Positions 24,106-34,195 are shown, counted from the first letter of the stretch. The stretch is 64,000 bases of DNA from Telopea speciosissima (GCF_018873765.1 NC_057918.1:64544871-64608870), one strand, 5' to 3'. Numbers and translations are program-made. The notes: a model not told the origin generated them from the sequence alone.

Positions 24106-24754
24106 CTGCAAACTCAAGGGGGAGGGAGCCACCTTAAGATGGCCTTTAACATATCAAAACGACTGTGTTGCATTTGTTTTGTAAAACTATCAACCACCTG
24201 ATCTTTCATAGAAATGAACCAGACATCAAGAGTGTCTTTGGTGAACATGTTGTCTGCATGAAGTGCAAGTCTATCTTGATGTGCTTAGTACGTGTGTGAA
24301 ACACATGATTGATAGTTATTAGGTATGTGGCGCCCACATTATCATACCACAATGTTGAAGCACTTGGGAGGAATATATGCAGTTCTTGAAGAATGGATTA
24401 GAGCCACGTGACTTCAGCGGTCATGTTGGCAATAGCCCGATATTTGGCCCTCGGTGTTAGAACAAGCAATCGTGGCTTGTTTGCATGATCTCCATGAGAT
24501 CAGACTAGTGACATGAAAAATTGCAAATCCTTCGGTGGATTCGCGATCATCAGGGCATCCAGCCCAACCAGCATCAGGATGAGCAGAGAGATGCATCTTT
24601 TATTGAACTTTCAAACAGAGGACCATGACCAGAGGTATCTAAGGATGCGCTTTATAGCTGCCCAATGATTTGTACTGAGGCGATGCATGAACTGGAAAAC
24701 TTTATTAGCAACATATTGAATATCTGGGCATGTCAGGGTAGCATATTATAGGGC
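24106..24754 (-). mobile_element. Second truncated Copia fragment (RNase H and 3' end)
   Basis: This minus-strand sequence is closely related to 13600-14150. It includes RNase H residues DAGWAGCPDDRESTEGFAIF and SLISWRSCKQATIACSNTE. Beyond RNase H it runs to a purine tract (complement of ccctcccccttgag, 24110-24125) directly at the end of the palindrome. It ends abruptly at 24754, where the LTR-pair region begins. Stops and frameshifts are present. Confidence 0.75.
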
Positions 24755-24842
24755 ATAAGCCTCTTTTACATACCTAAAGGTACTATGCTAAGAGTTGTGG
24801 TTTCACCAAGGGTAAGCCACGTGTTTACACACCGGGCCCAAA
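24755..24842. other. Short segment between Copia fragment and the LTR pair
   Basis: No gene is seen. It lies immediately before the first TGTGAGGACAATGACATGG and could be a remnant of the retroelement interior. Confidence 0.3.
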
Positions 24843-27800
24843 TGTGAGGACAATGACATGGTGGGGGATCACCATGTGTCCTCTACCTCATCCCTCTTTG
24901 AGGAGAAGAGAGGTTAATTGAATGTAGGGGTTGCCACCTAGATGAGGGTCTAGGACCCATAATGTAAAGTTGACTCTCTTGTGATGTCCTTTAGGTACTG
25001 ATCAGTCCATTGGTCTGGGTGAGGGTTAAGTTACAATCCGGGAAAGGTATTAGCCACCCCAATCCGCCCTGTCAAACTGGTCTTCCTATTACTTGGTCAG
25101 GCAATGGTATAGCATGCTTTGGAAAAGAAATATAAAGTACAAGAAAGGATAAAAATGAAGGTAAAAGTACAAGTATGCAAGCTCTAAGCCTAGGATGCAT
25201 GGATGAATGGTAAATGAAGGGAACACATTGAGAATGCAAAGATGTTAATGAAAACATGGCTAAAACTGTAAGCAACATTGCTAAATGAGGAACATGCATG
25301 AGAATTCGCATACAAAGCAAATCAGTGAAAAATATGATAACACCTCTAAGGCTAGTACAAACCTAGAGAAAACCTAGCAAAGCCTAAGAAGTAATTGAAG
25401 ATGGCGAAAACACTTGGAAAGCAAGACAATGGTGTAAACATGATTAAAACATGCAATATATGAATTTAAAGCATGAAGCAAAATTGAATCTTGGAAATAC
25501 ACCGACGAAACACCAATTCTAACGGTGAAAAATCATAAAAATAGAGAAAATATATAAAGACACGTATGATGAATGGAGATATGAAAATATACTAATGACA
25601 TATTGAAGAGATGCAAAAAAGAACCTAGATTTAAACAAGAGAAAACATGGATGGAAGGTAAAGAGAATATCCAAACTCAATGGATGCATGCAGGAGACTA
25701 TGATAACACAAAATATGAAGAGCATGCAGGAGACTATAACATCAAATATTAGGAGAAATCAACAAGTATGCAAATTATCACAAAGATGAGGGAATGAACT
25801 AAATATGGATATGTTAGCCACATATGAATCAATGATACAAAGAAATCATTCCTTAGAGAATAGAAGAATGTATCATATCATTCATACAAAGAAGGGGAAT
25901 CTTGGACTACAGGGTATGGGGATTGTAAGTAGAAGGAAACATGAAAAGACGAACAATAAGAATGTGTGTGATCACCATCTAAAGAGATGGGATCACACAT
26001 CAATAAGAGATGTAAAACGAGTGCAAGAAAAAAAGCAGAAAACTTCGTTGAAAGTAAGCGAAAAAGGACTCTACCTAGTTAGAAGGACTTGCACTTGAGT
26101 AAGAGTGGAGGCTTCCCTTTTGTGACTCAGGGGAGAGATGTTCAAAGACGTTATCGCCAATAGTTCAGGCTTATCGGATTCTCCTTTAGGCAACACTCAT
26201 CGTCTATACTCGAAAATCACTCGATATGAGTTAACTAACCAATGAAGGACTTAGAGAGTTGTCTAAGGATCCGGGGCTCCTCAACATGAGAGGTGTATTT
26301 ATTGTTGTAAAAGGGTGTGTGCACTTTCAAATTTGTGCTAGATGGTGAGGTTTGATTCGGATCGTCAGTGAGGCATCGAAATGGGTGTCTTTGCATCAAT
26401 GATAGGTGTTTGGTCAAATTTGTGGCCAATGGGACGTGGGCAAGTGATTTATTGCCAAAGGAGGAGTTACTTGGGGTTTGAGGAAGCCAAAATTCACATC
26501 CAAGTTGCTAAATATAAGTTTAAACATGAAAGGAAGTGAAATCGGAGCTAAAAATGGCAAGTTTGGACTTCTTGGATTTGCACAGGGTCGAGCCGACATT
26601 AAGGAGGGGGTAAGTTGACACTGAGCTGTAGGTCGATGTTGATGGAAGGTAAGGTTGATGTCGACTCAAGGCCTTTCAGTTTCGGCTCCAAGTGTGGGTG
26701 TCAATAGAGGATTTTGGGCTGGTTCTGTGCTGGGTCAGGTTGTTCCAAGGAGGTCTAGGTCAGGGCTAGCCTTTCCAAGGGATCTTGGAGTGCTCTAGGG
26801 TTCTGGTTTTGGCTCCAATAGTGGTTTGAATGATTGATGGACAGATTCAGGTAGTGCACACTTGTGCTACATCTACACATCGACTCTACGCCTTGGGGGA
26901 TGCTCATCATCGTCACGAGAGATCTTCGGGGGAAATGCAAAATGAGGTTTCTACACCAGAACAAGGTGTAATATGGGGTTAAAACATGCAATAGTTGGCA
27001 TTACCAACGGTGTGTGAAAGTGTATACAAATAATGATGCAGGTTAGCTCACCAATGTTAGCATCCAAAAGCATATAATGAAATGAAAGTGTATGCAAATA
27101 ATGATGCAAGTTAGCTCACCAATGTTAGCATCCAAAAGCATATAATGAAAGGAAAAAGCATGTTACAACAGTCTGACCTATCTTAATAAGCTCAAGTCCC
27201 TAGTGGAGTCACCAATGTGAGGACAATGACATGGAGCAGATCGTCACATGTCCTCCATCTCATCCCTCTTTGGGCAGAGAAGCAAGGTGAATTGAATATT
27301 GGAGTCGCCATCTAGATTGAGAGGGTTAGGACCCCGAGTGTAAATGTAATGACTCTCATGCTACGCACTTTTGGGGACTGATCAGTCCATTGGTCTAGGT
27401 ACGGATCAAGTTACGATCCAAGGAAGATATTAGGCACCCCAGTCCGCCTGATCAAACTGGTATTCATATTACTTGGGTAGGCAATGTTTATAACATGCTT
27501 TTGGGTAAGAGAATAAGTAAAGTACAAGAAGAAAAGCAAAGCAAGAAGTATACAGAAGGGTAAGATGACATTTTTGGAAGTTTGGTTACATGGTAAGGGT
27601 TAGTATACATAAAAATAAAGGAAATAATGATACACATGTAAAATTCATGAACCTAATACGTATGGGGTAAATAGACATAAGACGGAATAATATGCATGGC
27701 TATGGTGATTTGTGACTAGAATACGGAGATGTGAAGAAAATGAATGGCCTATTCTACGTGCACATGCATAAGATGCAAAGTTTGGAAGCATGATGTGAAA

Positions 27801-29138
27801 ATATAGATCATGGATGAATCAATGCATAAGAATAATGGACAAAAGGTAGAACATGGTGTGTTGGCAATATAAGACATAGATCGTAGCACGTGGGATACAA
27901 TAGTAAGATATAAAGAAAGAAGATCATGCATGTAGGTCTTATCATAAGAGTGAGTGAAGATCATACAAAAAGAAGAAATAGAAAAGTACAAGCAAAGAAC
28001 ATACGGGTGTGTGTGATTACCATCTACGAAGACGAGATCACACACCCCTTCATGGGTAAAATTGAAAAAGAAGGCGATAGAACTAGTAAAGCAATGTAAA
28101 ATGAAGGGAAACTCACCTAATTAGTAAAGCTTCAAGTAAAATAAGTGGAGGCTTCCCTTTTGTGACTCAGGGGAGTGATGTTCGAAAATGATATCGCCAA
28201 TAGTTCAGGTCTCTCAGATTCTCCCTTGGGCAGCATTTCGTTGTCCGTACTCGAAGATCACTCGATATGAGCTAACTATCCAAGATAGGACTTAGAGAAT
28301 TGTCCAAGGCTACTCCTCAACGTGAGATGGGGGTGTATTTATAGTTGTAGAGGGGTGTTTATACTCCCAACTTCATGCTAGGATGTTGGGTTTGATCCGG
28401 ATTGTCAGTGAGGCATCAGAATGGGTGTCTTTGCATCCACGGTGGGTATTTGGTCAAAGTTATAGCCAATGGGGTGCGGTAAAGTGTTTTATTGCCAAAG
28501 GAGGAGTTACTTAGGGCCTAAGAAAGCCAAAATTCACATCCAAGTTTCCAAATATAAGCTTGGACATGAAAGAAAGTGATATCAGAGCTAAACATGGCAA
28601 GTTTGGGTCTCTCAGATTTGCATAGGGTTGACAATGAATTGGGGTCGAGAACATCGAGAAGGGGGTAGGTTGACATCGAGCTGTTGTTGATGAACAGCTA
28701 TCGACATCGATGGAAATGCTTCAGGTGTCGACATGAGTATTTTGAATGTTGATATGAAATAGATAATGAACAAGTATTGTTCGACATTTAAAGGGGATGG
28801 GTTGATGTCGGTGGAAGTTATGGTCGATGTCGACTCGGGGCCTTTCAATGTCGGCCTTAGTCTGGGTGTCGACAGAGAGGTTTTGGGCTATTTAGGTTAG
28901 TTCTGTGCTAGGGCAGGCCAGTTCCGAGGAATTTTCAGTCAAGTCTATTCTTTCCAAGGGATCTATGAGTGCTCTAGGGTTCTGGATTTGGCTCCGGTGG
29001 TGTTTGAACGATCTATGGACGGATTCAAACATTGCACACTTACACTACATCTACAGATACATCGACTCTGCGCCTTGGAGGATTCTCATCATCGTCACGG
29101 GAAGCCTTCGGGGAGAATGACAAAATGAGATGTCTATA
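24843..29138 (+). mobile_element. LTR element with two ~2 kb LTRs and almost no interior
   Basis: Two direct repeats begin TGTGAGGACAATGACATGG: 24843-26955 (2113 bases, ending TTTCTACA) and 27216-29138 (1923 bases, ending TGTCTATA). Shared blocks run throughout, for example ctgatcagtccattggtct, gaggcttcccttttgtgact, tatcgccaatagttcagg and ggatcgtcagtgaggcatcg-like sequence. Only 260 bases (26956-27215) separate them, containing ctagtggagtcacca just before the second repeat. The ggcaccccaatccgcc and ggagtcgccatctaga motifs are typical of Tat-lineage LTRs. No target-site duplication is visible. It is a deletion derivative or a very small non-autonomous element. Confidence 0.75.
27017..27149 (+). 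repeat. 66-bp tandem duplication between the two LTRs
   Basis: The sequence gaaagtgtatacaaataatg..ccaaaagcatataatgaaat at about 27017-27083 is repeated at 27084-27149 with few changes. Confidence 0.8.
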
Positions 29139-29353
29139 GTATTTAACAATGATTGTGGTCCTTTATTTATGGAAGGACAGGTGTACCCTTATCAACATTA
29201 GGTGTAATATTGTATGCATCCTTATCACAATCAATTAATGAAGATCTCCTACTATTGGTGGCTGTAAATAAAATAGGAAGGCCACCTTGATCATCCTTAT
29301 CAACATTAGTAATGCTACCTTGATACTTATCAACGTTAGTAGTTGGCGAGAGA
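29139..29353 (-). repeat. Third copy of the palindrome end segment
   Basis: This segment (tatttaacaatgattgtggt to agttggcgag) matches the outer ends of the second palindrome, 17345-17585 (inverted) and 23863-24100 (direct). Here it lies just upstream of the intact B3 gene, and it is cut on the left by the end of the LTR at 29138. It links the 29-31 kb B3 unit to the palindrome. Confidence 0.75.
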
Positions 29354-29358
29354 TTTTC

Positions 29359-29652
29359 TCATATAATGGAGGTATTTGATTGAATTATATTATGCAATTT
29401 GACACTTAGGTAATCTAGATCATGACCTCTCAATCCACCAAGTAAAATAACCTCATCATCTGTCCATATAAATGTAGGAAAGGTCCCTACAACGGGTTTG
29501 TAAAAACCTTTTTTCCCTAGTTCCTTTTTAGGTATTTGTGGTGAAACTTGGCAAAACATGGCATAGTCAGGTATTTGTTGAACCCCAATGTTATAGTTTT
29601 TTACGGTTTTATAGTGAACCTTCATAAAGAGCATGTTTGACCATCTGGACAT
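29359..29652 (-). CDS. Unrecognised 97-codon ORF upstream of the B3 gene
   Basis: A minus-strand frame contains PDYAMFCQVSPQIPKKEL, KPVVGTFPTFIWTDDEVILL and GGLRGHDLDYLSVKLHNIIQ. The composition is protein-like and the same block is recognisable but broken at 20490-20650 (MFCQVSP conserved, then frameshifts). It may be a host gene fragment carried by the repeat unit, read divergently from the B3 gene. The family is not recognised and function should not be assumed. Confidence 0.3.
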   Translation of the reverse strand: MSRWSNMLFMKVHYKTVKNYNIGVQQIPDYAMFCQVSPQIPKKELGKKGFYKPVVGTFPTFIWTDDEVILLGGLRGHDLDYLSVKLHNIIQSNTSII

Positions 29653-29871
29653 TTAATGTATAAAATCTCTTTAAATCTTTTAATTGTAGATTTTTTTCCC
29701 TATATGAGACTTAATTTTCCATTTGATAACAATTCCTTTTTTTTCTCATTCTAGTATTTATAGTGTATTATGTTCAACGAGTTTCTTTGTAGTAGTTCCT
29801 GTTTCTTTCTAACCCTCCCTTACTATCAATTTTTCTTCGTAACTCTTTGTCGGGAACATAGAGAGGGAGAG

Positions 29872-30591
29872 ATGGCTGATTTTAGAACGATGCAATATTT
29901 GAAGATGGACCAAAGGCCGTCAAATAGGCGGATTCTTCTGAATAGAATGTTGTACCAAAGACAATCAACTGGATGGGCTCTTCCGAACGGGGTGATGGAC
30001 CACAGACATTCAAATGGACAAGCTTTTCCGAACGGAGTGGTGAGCCAACGACAATCAAATGGACATGCTCTTCTGAATGAAGTGATCAACCAACGTCAAT
30101 CAAATGGATGGACTCTTCTGTATGAGAAATTATTTGAAAAAGTACTAACTAGTGATGTTGGGAAACTGAGCCGGCTACTCATCCCCAAAAGTTATGCTAA
30201 GAAGCACTTCCCTAATGTTACAGTAGAAGCCACCAATTTATTTTTCGTTGACAAGGATCTTAAGCCTTGGACCTTTCGATATTGTCATTGGAAAAGCTGT
30301 CGTAGCTTTGTGTTTACAAAGGAGTGGTACAAGTTTGTTGGGGAGAAAGACCTTAAGGTTAATGACACCGTCATCTTTTATAAGTGTAGATATAGAGAAG
30401 AGTTGAGAGAAGGGTTAGCATTTTTCATGATTGATACAAGGTCTACACAAGACCAACGAAATGATGATTATGTTGGACGAAACCTAGGGTCGTTACAACT
30501 TGGTTATTCTGGACATATGTTGAATGAGGAAGGGAGAAGAGGTGAGGAGAATAGAGGAGGAATTAGATTATTCGGAGTCAATATTTACTAA
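29872..30591 (+). CDS. B3-domain RAV/NGA-like protein with 15-residue N-terminal repeats
   Basis: An intact 239-codon ORF. Residues 12-86 are five tandem 15-residue units of the form xQRQSNGxALLNxVx; codons are repeated as well, so this is a 45-bp repeat. Residues about 86-190 form a B3 DNA-binding domain of RAV type (LFEKVLTSDVGKLSRLLIPK, FFVDKDLKPWTFRYCHWKS, SFVFTKEWYKFVGEKDLK, NDTVIFYKC). The C-terminus ends RLFGVNIY, the B3 repression motif RLFGVN of RAV/NGATHA proteins. The usual AP2 domain of RAV proteins is absent. The start at 29872 (MADFRT) is preferred because copies X and Y share it; the frame extends in phase to 29770 through sequence resembling 5' UTR. A nuclear DNA-binding repressor is the family expectation. 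Two broken copies at 19.6 and 20.9 kb show it belongs to a repeat unit, so expression is uncertain. Confidence 0.65.
   Translation: MADFRTMQYLKMDQRPSNRRILLNRMLYQRQSTGWALPNGVMDHRHSNGQAFPNGVVSQRQSNGHALLNEVINQRQSNGWTLLYEKLFEKVLTSDVGKLSRLLIPKSYAKKHFPNVTVEATNLFFVDKDLKPWTFRYCHWKSCRSFVFTKEWYKFVGEKDLKVNDTVIFYKCRYREELREGLAFFMIDTRSTQDQRNDDYVGRNLGSLQLGYSGHMLNEEGRRGEENRGGIRLFGVNIY
29905..30129 (+). repeat. 45-bp (15-codon) coding tandem repeats
   Basis: Five units here encode DQRPSNRRILLNRML, YQRQSTGWALPNGVM, DHRHSNGQAFPNGVV, SQRQSNGHALLNEVI and NQRQSNGWTLLYEKL. Copies X and Y have six units each. Repeat number therefore differs between copies, as expected of slippage. Confidence 0.85.
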
Positions 30592-30599
30592 GAAAGAGT

Positions 30600-31030
30600 T
30601 GGAATGTCTATCTAAATAGTTGGTTTAATAGATTATTTCCCTTTTTCATTTTTTCTTCAGTTAATTGTTTTATGTTTTTTTGATAGGTTTCTTCAGTTAA
30701 TTGTTGATGCTTTTTACCATTCCCTAAGTAACTTTATAAAGAAATAGATTGAAATTAGTCAAATAAAAGTGCATGGCAATTCAACGAATATAGCTATTTG
30801 GTATGCGAATAATAGACTACATCTTTCACTAGTATTTGTTTCAATGGTAGAGAGGATTTAGGGGAGGATTACTTAGGCCCCAAAAAGTTACCCTAGTCCC
30901 TCAAATAATATGCAGATCAAATTGTTTCAAAATCAAGTTTTAAATAAATCTGGGCTGGGCTAGTTAAAACAGAACTAACCAGCCCAAAGGCCTCCATGCT
31001 AAACTTTTATTTCGACTCCAAATGGACTTG
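30600..31030. other. 3' flank of the B3 unit
   Basis: This matches the flank of copy X in inverted orientation (tatttggtatgcgaataata here; complement at about 19390-19410). No other gene is seen. The shared segment ends around 30900 (gccccaaaaagttaccctag). Confidence 0.6.
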
Positions 31031-31037
31031 ATTCGAC

Positions 31038-31640
31038 TAGGGATGTCAATTGATCCGGTTCAAGGTTATCGGTCCGGTTCTCTAGCGATTCTGGTTCTAA
31101 GGTGTCGAGACCAGATCCGGACCAGTTCCAAATCTGAGATCCAGGACCATTAACTAATGGGTGGTTCGGTTTCGGTTCCTAATCGGGTCCAAACATGCCC
31201 TTGTTGAGTAGCCAAATGTAAAGCATTTTTCCCATTGGAACTATAAATCTCAAGCAAGTTAGAATCTTTCAAAAGCAATTTATTAACTGCTGGTGTGTGT
31301 CCTCTATGTGCAATAGATATGAGAGGGGTAGAATACTTGAGGGGCCAAGTGTCTTGCTTAGTCTTGGGTCATGTTCTAATAGCAACTGGACAACAACTGT
31401 ATAATAAAAATCACTTTAACTGTATGTTAAAATAGCAATGGTGCAAGACAAGTTCAAGTGTATGTATGTCTTCTGGTTCCAAAGATTCTTTAACAGTTCT
31501 GGGGACCAGACCAGATCCGGACCAATAACCTATCACTAAGATCAGATCTGGACCAATAACCTATTGGGTGGGTCAATTCCAATTTCTAGCGGGACGGTTT
31601 TGATCTGGTTACCGATTCCGGTCCAAAATTGACACCCCTA
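31038..31640. mobile_element. hAT non-autonomous element carrying an ankyrin fragment, TSD GATTCGAC
   Basis: The termini tagggatgtcaattgatccg and the complement of gtccaaaattgacaccccta form an inverted repeat. The 8-base duplication gattcgac flanks it at 31030-31037 and 31641-31648. No transposase is present. Both ends consist of degenerate ccggaccagt/ggttc repeats. The middle (about 31193-31400) is a captured ankyrin-repeat sequence. Confidence 0.85.
31193..31400 (-). pseudogene. Captured ankyrin-repeat gene fragment
   Basis: Read on the minus strand, one frame gives VVVQLLLEHDPRLSKTLGPS. After a 1-base shift it continues with TPLISIAHRGHTPAVNKLLL, then KDSNLLEIYSSNGKNALHLA and TQQGHV. This is the ankyrin consensus (TPLxxAxxxGHxxVVxxLLxxD, then GKNALHLAAxxGH) in the form used by plant ankyrin proteins of the ACD6/ITN1 type. 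No start, no complete repeat array and no transmembrane region are present. It is confined inside the hAT element, so it is a transduplicated fragment. Confidence 0.75.
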
Positions 31641-31649
31641 GATTCGACA

Positions 31650-32300
31650 CACAATGAGCACATAGCGCGCCAATGGAACTATCGTGTGTCGAGCGGAGAC
31701 CATCATCAGTGGAGAACCCCAAGACCACATATCAATTTACATTAGTCTCTATTCGATGTTGAACAAGCCCGTGTCAGCGTCAAGTTCGGCTCCTTCAATA
31801 CCTACACGACATCAAGAGTTTAGAGTCCATTAGACATTGCAATCTGTGGTTTTTTTTTTTTTCCTCTTGATATGTTCAAGCAAGATACCATTTTGTCATA
31901 CCCGATTTGGTGAAGCTTATTCTTCAACATGATCAACTTTAATTTGATTGGCCAAGTGATGTTGGTACACTTTGGCACTGTGGATCCATACCCACTCAAT
32001 ATAATTCAATTTTTGAATAAATTATGCTGACCTCCCCTGACCTTTCTGACCATTATGCAAACCTCCCCTGTGTTTCTGACATTTATTCAAACCTCCCCTA
32101 CTTTACAAAGGGGCTAAGATAAATAAATGAATCGCATAGCTGGTCCTCTTTCTCTGTTTTTGGTAAGTAAACAGCTAAGGAATTGACCTCATGATGTTCT
32201 TTTATTGTCTGGTTTCTATGGTGTGGTCGCAATGACCCCCCCCCCCCACCTTTCCACAAGGTTATTGCAAATTAAATTATAACGCATCTTAGAACTAGAA
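31650..32300. other. Non-coding stretch with cctcccct repeats
   Basis: No gene is seen. A T-tract at 31849-31861 is followed by three aacctcccct-type repeats at 32030-32105 that resemble the end of a MULE-type inverted repeat, without a recognisable partner. A C-homopolymer of about ten bases lies near 32238. Confidence 0.4.
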
Positions 32301-32302
32301 CA

Positions 32303-32700
32303 GCAACCGGGGGGGTTTGGGTTTCATTCTGAGAGATAGTTTGGAGCGGACAAGGATTGCGATTTTAGACCCTTGTAATGTTTCCTCGGTGTTGATCGGG
32401 GAGGCGTTGGCAATCAGGGAAGGTTTGTTGGAGGCATTATCGGATGGGGCATACAACATTATGGTAGAAAGTGACAACCTTGATGTCATCTCATGCTTGC
32501 AAAATTTTTCCAGAGCATTGACGCTATCAGTTCATCCAATCATTGATGATATTAGATGTATTTGAAGGGTTGCAAATGATATAGCAAATACCTTGGCTAG
32601 GAGGGCTCAGTCGGTTACGGACAGGATTGTCTACCCCAATTTCAATCCTAGTTTCTTTGTAACAATGGTTACTGGTTACTGGTCTCAGGCGTGTAATCTG
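32303..32700 (+). pseudogene. Plant RNase H-like (RVT_3) domain fragment
   Basis: The frame reads GGFGFILRDSLERTRIAIL, then LIGEALAIREGLLEALSDGA, YNIMVESDNLDVISCLQ, a TGA at 32563-32565, then RVANDIANTLARRAQSV. This is the plant RNase H-like domain (GFxxRD, EALAxxxGL, ESDxxxxI, NxxAxxLAR) found at the 3' end of LINE-type elements and in related host sequences. The catalytic order is recognisable but the domain is isolated and has a stop. No reverse transcriptase lies upstream. Confidence 0.65.
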
Positions 32701-32799
32701 CTCTATTCAATAGACTCATTTTCCACAGGAAAAACAAAAGACTTTGTGTGCTTTAAAATCTTAATTGGTGGGTGAATTAATCCAAATTCGAGCTTTCTT

Positions 32800-33146
32800 C
32801 CTTAGTCAAGGGTGGCCTGGAAGATGGCTACGACAATGGAGCCCCACATAAGGTGGAACCCCAAATCCGATCACAGCAGCCCAGAGAGGCCGCTGCCCTC
32901 TCTCACCTTCTTCTTCTTCTCCCTCCTCCCACGGTCTTTCGTTTTGTGTTTTTTTTTTTTTTTTTTTTTTAAAAATTTTTAATATAAGCAGGTCGGCCTC
33001 AGAAAGGCTGCTAGCAGCAGGCTATTGAGCACACTTACCGTGGCAAGGGAAAGCAGCCCAGCCGAGCTACCCCACCCCCGCCCCCTCTCTCTCTCTCTCT
33101 CTAGATTCGGCAGCTCCTTGATGGGGTTGCCTTGGAAGAAAGTAAG
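32800..33146. other. Low-complexity stretch with T-tract and CT repeat
   Basis: No gene is seen. TTC repeats at about 32910-32925, a T-tract at 32948-32970 and a CT repeat at about 33081-33102 are present. If the minus-strand primer binding site at 33147 is real, this is the start of the retroelement interior. Confidence 0.4.
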
Positions 33147-34080
33147 GCTCTAATACCACATGAAAGGCGGCAGAAGCGCAATCGATACGGTATCACCATA
33201 CTAAAGTTTTCAGCCTTGGATTTCAATGAACAGATATCAGCATACTAAAGTTTTCAGCCTTTAGTGGCACACTAATCTATTTTGTTCTTGAGGAAGAAGA
33301 AGACTCTCTTTCTCTTGCTCTCAAATTTAATCCAAAAACAAAATAGTGTGCAACATCCACAATGCATGCTCAAAAGCATGGAATTAAAATTAAATAACCC
33401 GTAAAAAACAATTGCACTATTAATTGGACCACGAGTGTCCAGACCAATGATCAATAAAAAATATTTGAAAATTCTTTCAAATAATAATACTTAAACTAAT
33501 ATTATAGATGCCAGACCAAAGATCAATCAAAAATATTTGAAAATTCTTTCAAATAATAATACTTAAACTAATATTATAGATGCCTCGGATTCCGACCAAT
33601 CATAGTCTAACAACTAGCATACTTGGATGTCCATCCTTTCAAGGTGTGAAAACCCTATTGAGGATCACCCTCATTCACGCATCTACCCCACAACAAGCGT
33701 TCGATATATTGTCAATCCTGTCGGTAAACATCAACCATTGAAACACAACGCAATAATAAGTGCCTCTCAAGTACGAAAAAAAAACTACCAAAAATTCTCC
33801 TTGTGAAAACAATGCCGGTAAAACAAATCGAGAATTTTGCTGGCTCATAATTCAACAGTGTTCGTATTTATATTTCCGTACTAATCTCTATTAGAAAAAT
33901 ATATAATGCGACAACCCTAAAATAGAATGCCCAAGTCCATAAGTAATGATAAAATTGGTTTATTGCACATTATCTGAGTAATCACAACAAACACATGATA
34001 TAAAATTGTAATAATTAATTTAGTCAAATTAAATTGGGTTTGGAGCTCTAATCAGTAGGTTTATTTTATATATACCTCTG
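33147..34080 (-). mobile_element. Copia-type LTR with initiator-Met primer binding site
   Basis: GCTCTAATACCA at 33147-33158 is the complement of TGGTATTAGAGC, a one-base variant of the Met-tRNA primer binding site. It lies two bases from TGAAAGGCGGCAG (33161), the expected 3' edge of a minus-strand LTR. The rest of the LTR would extend right to somewhere near 34080; that edge is not defined. It contains a 72-bp tandem duplication (about 33440-33583, unit ending aaactaatattatagatg). Confidence 0.5.
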
Positions 34081-34082
34081 GA

Positions 34083-34195
34083 GTGCCCTACCGCTATCAA
34101 GGAACATGGCCCCTTATCGCCAGATCATGGGATCGAATCCCTCATTCAAGGCTGTGAAGAGAATGGAGAAGTTGTAAGCACCCTAGAAAAAAAAG
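34083..34195 (+). ncRNA. Possible tRNA-derived SINE remnant
   Basis: A good B-box-like sequence (gatcatgggatcgaatccct, 34123-34142) is followed by an A-rich tract (aaaaaaaa at about 34184). The A box is weak and no target-site duplication is clear. Confidence 0.3.

Larger units (their letters stand above)
17340..24106. repeat. Second large palindrome (arms ~3 kb) with B3-like gene copies
   Basis: The left arm (17340-20480) and right arm (20640-24106) are inverted copies. The outer ends match (ggggtgtatactcgc at 17338 and its complement at 24094-24108), as do 17560-18110 with 22000/23404-23900, 18895-19040 with 21750-21930, and the B3 genes (19550-20323 minus; 20876-21529 plus). Each arm has its own private insertion: 18135-18895 on the left, and a Pack-MULE at 22007-23404 on the right. 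Outer flanks differ (Ty3 integrase on the left, Copia RNase H on the right), and no target-site duplication is seen. A related single unit lies at 29139-30950. Confidence 0.8.

Noticed and set aside
27017-27149. A CRISPR-like or satellite array
   Set aside because: Only two direct units without spacers; an ordinary tandem duplication.
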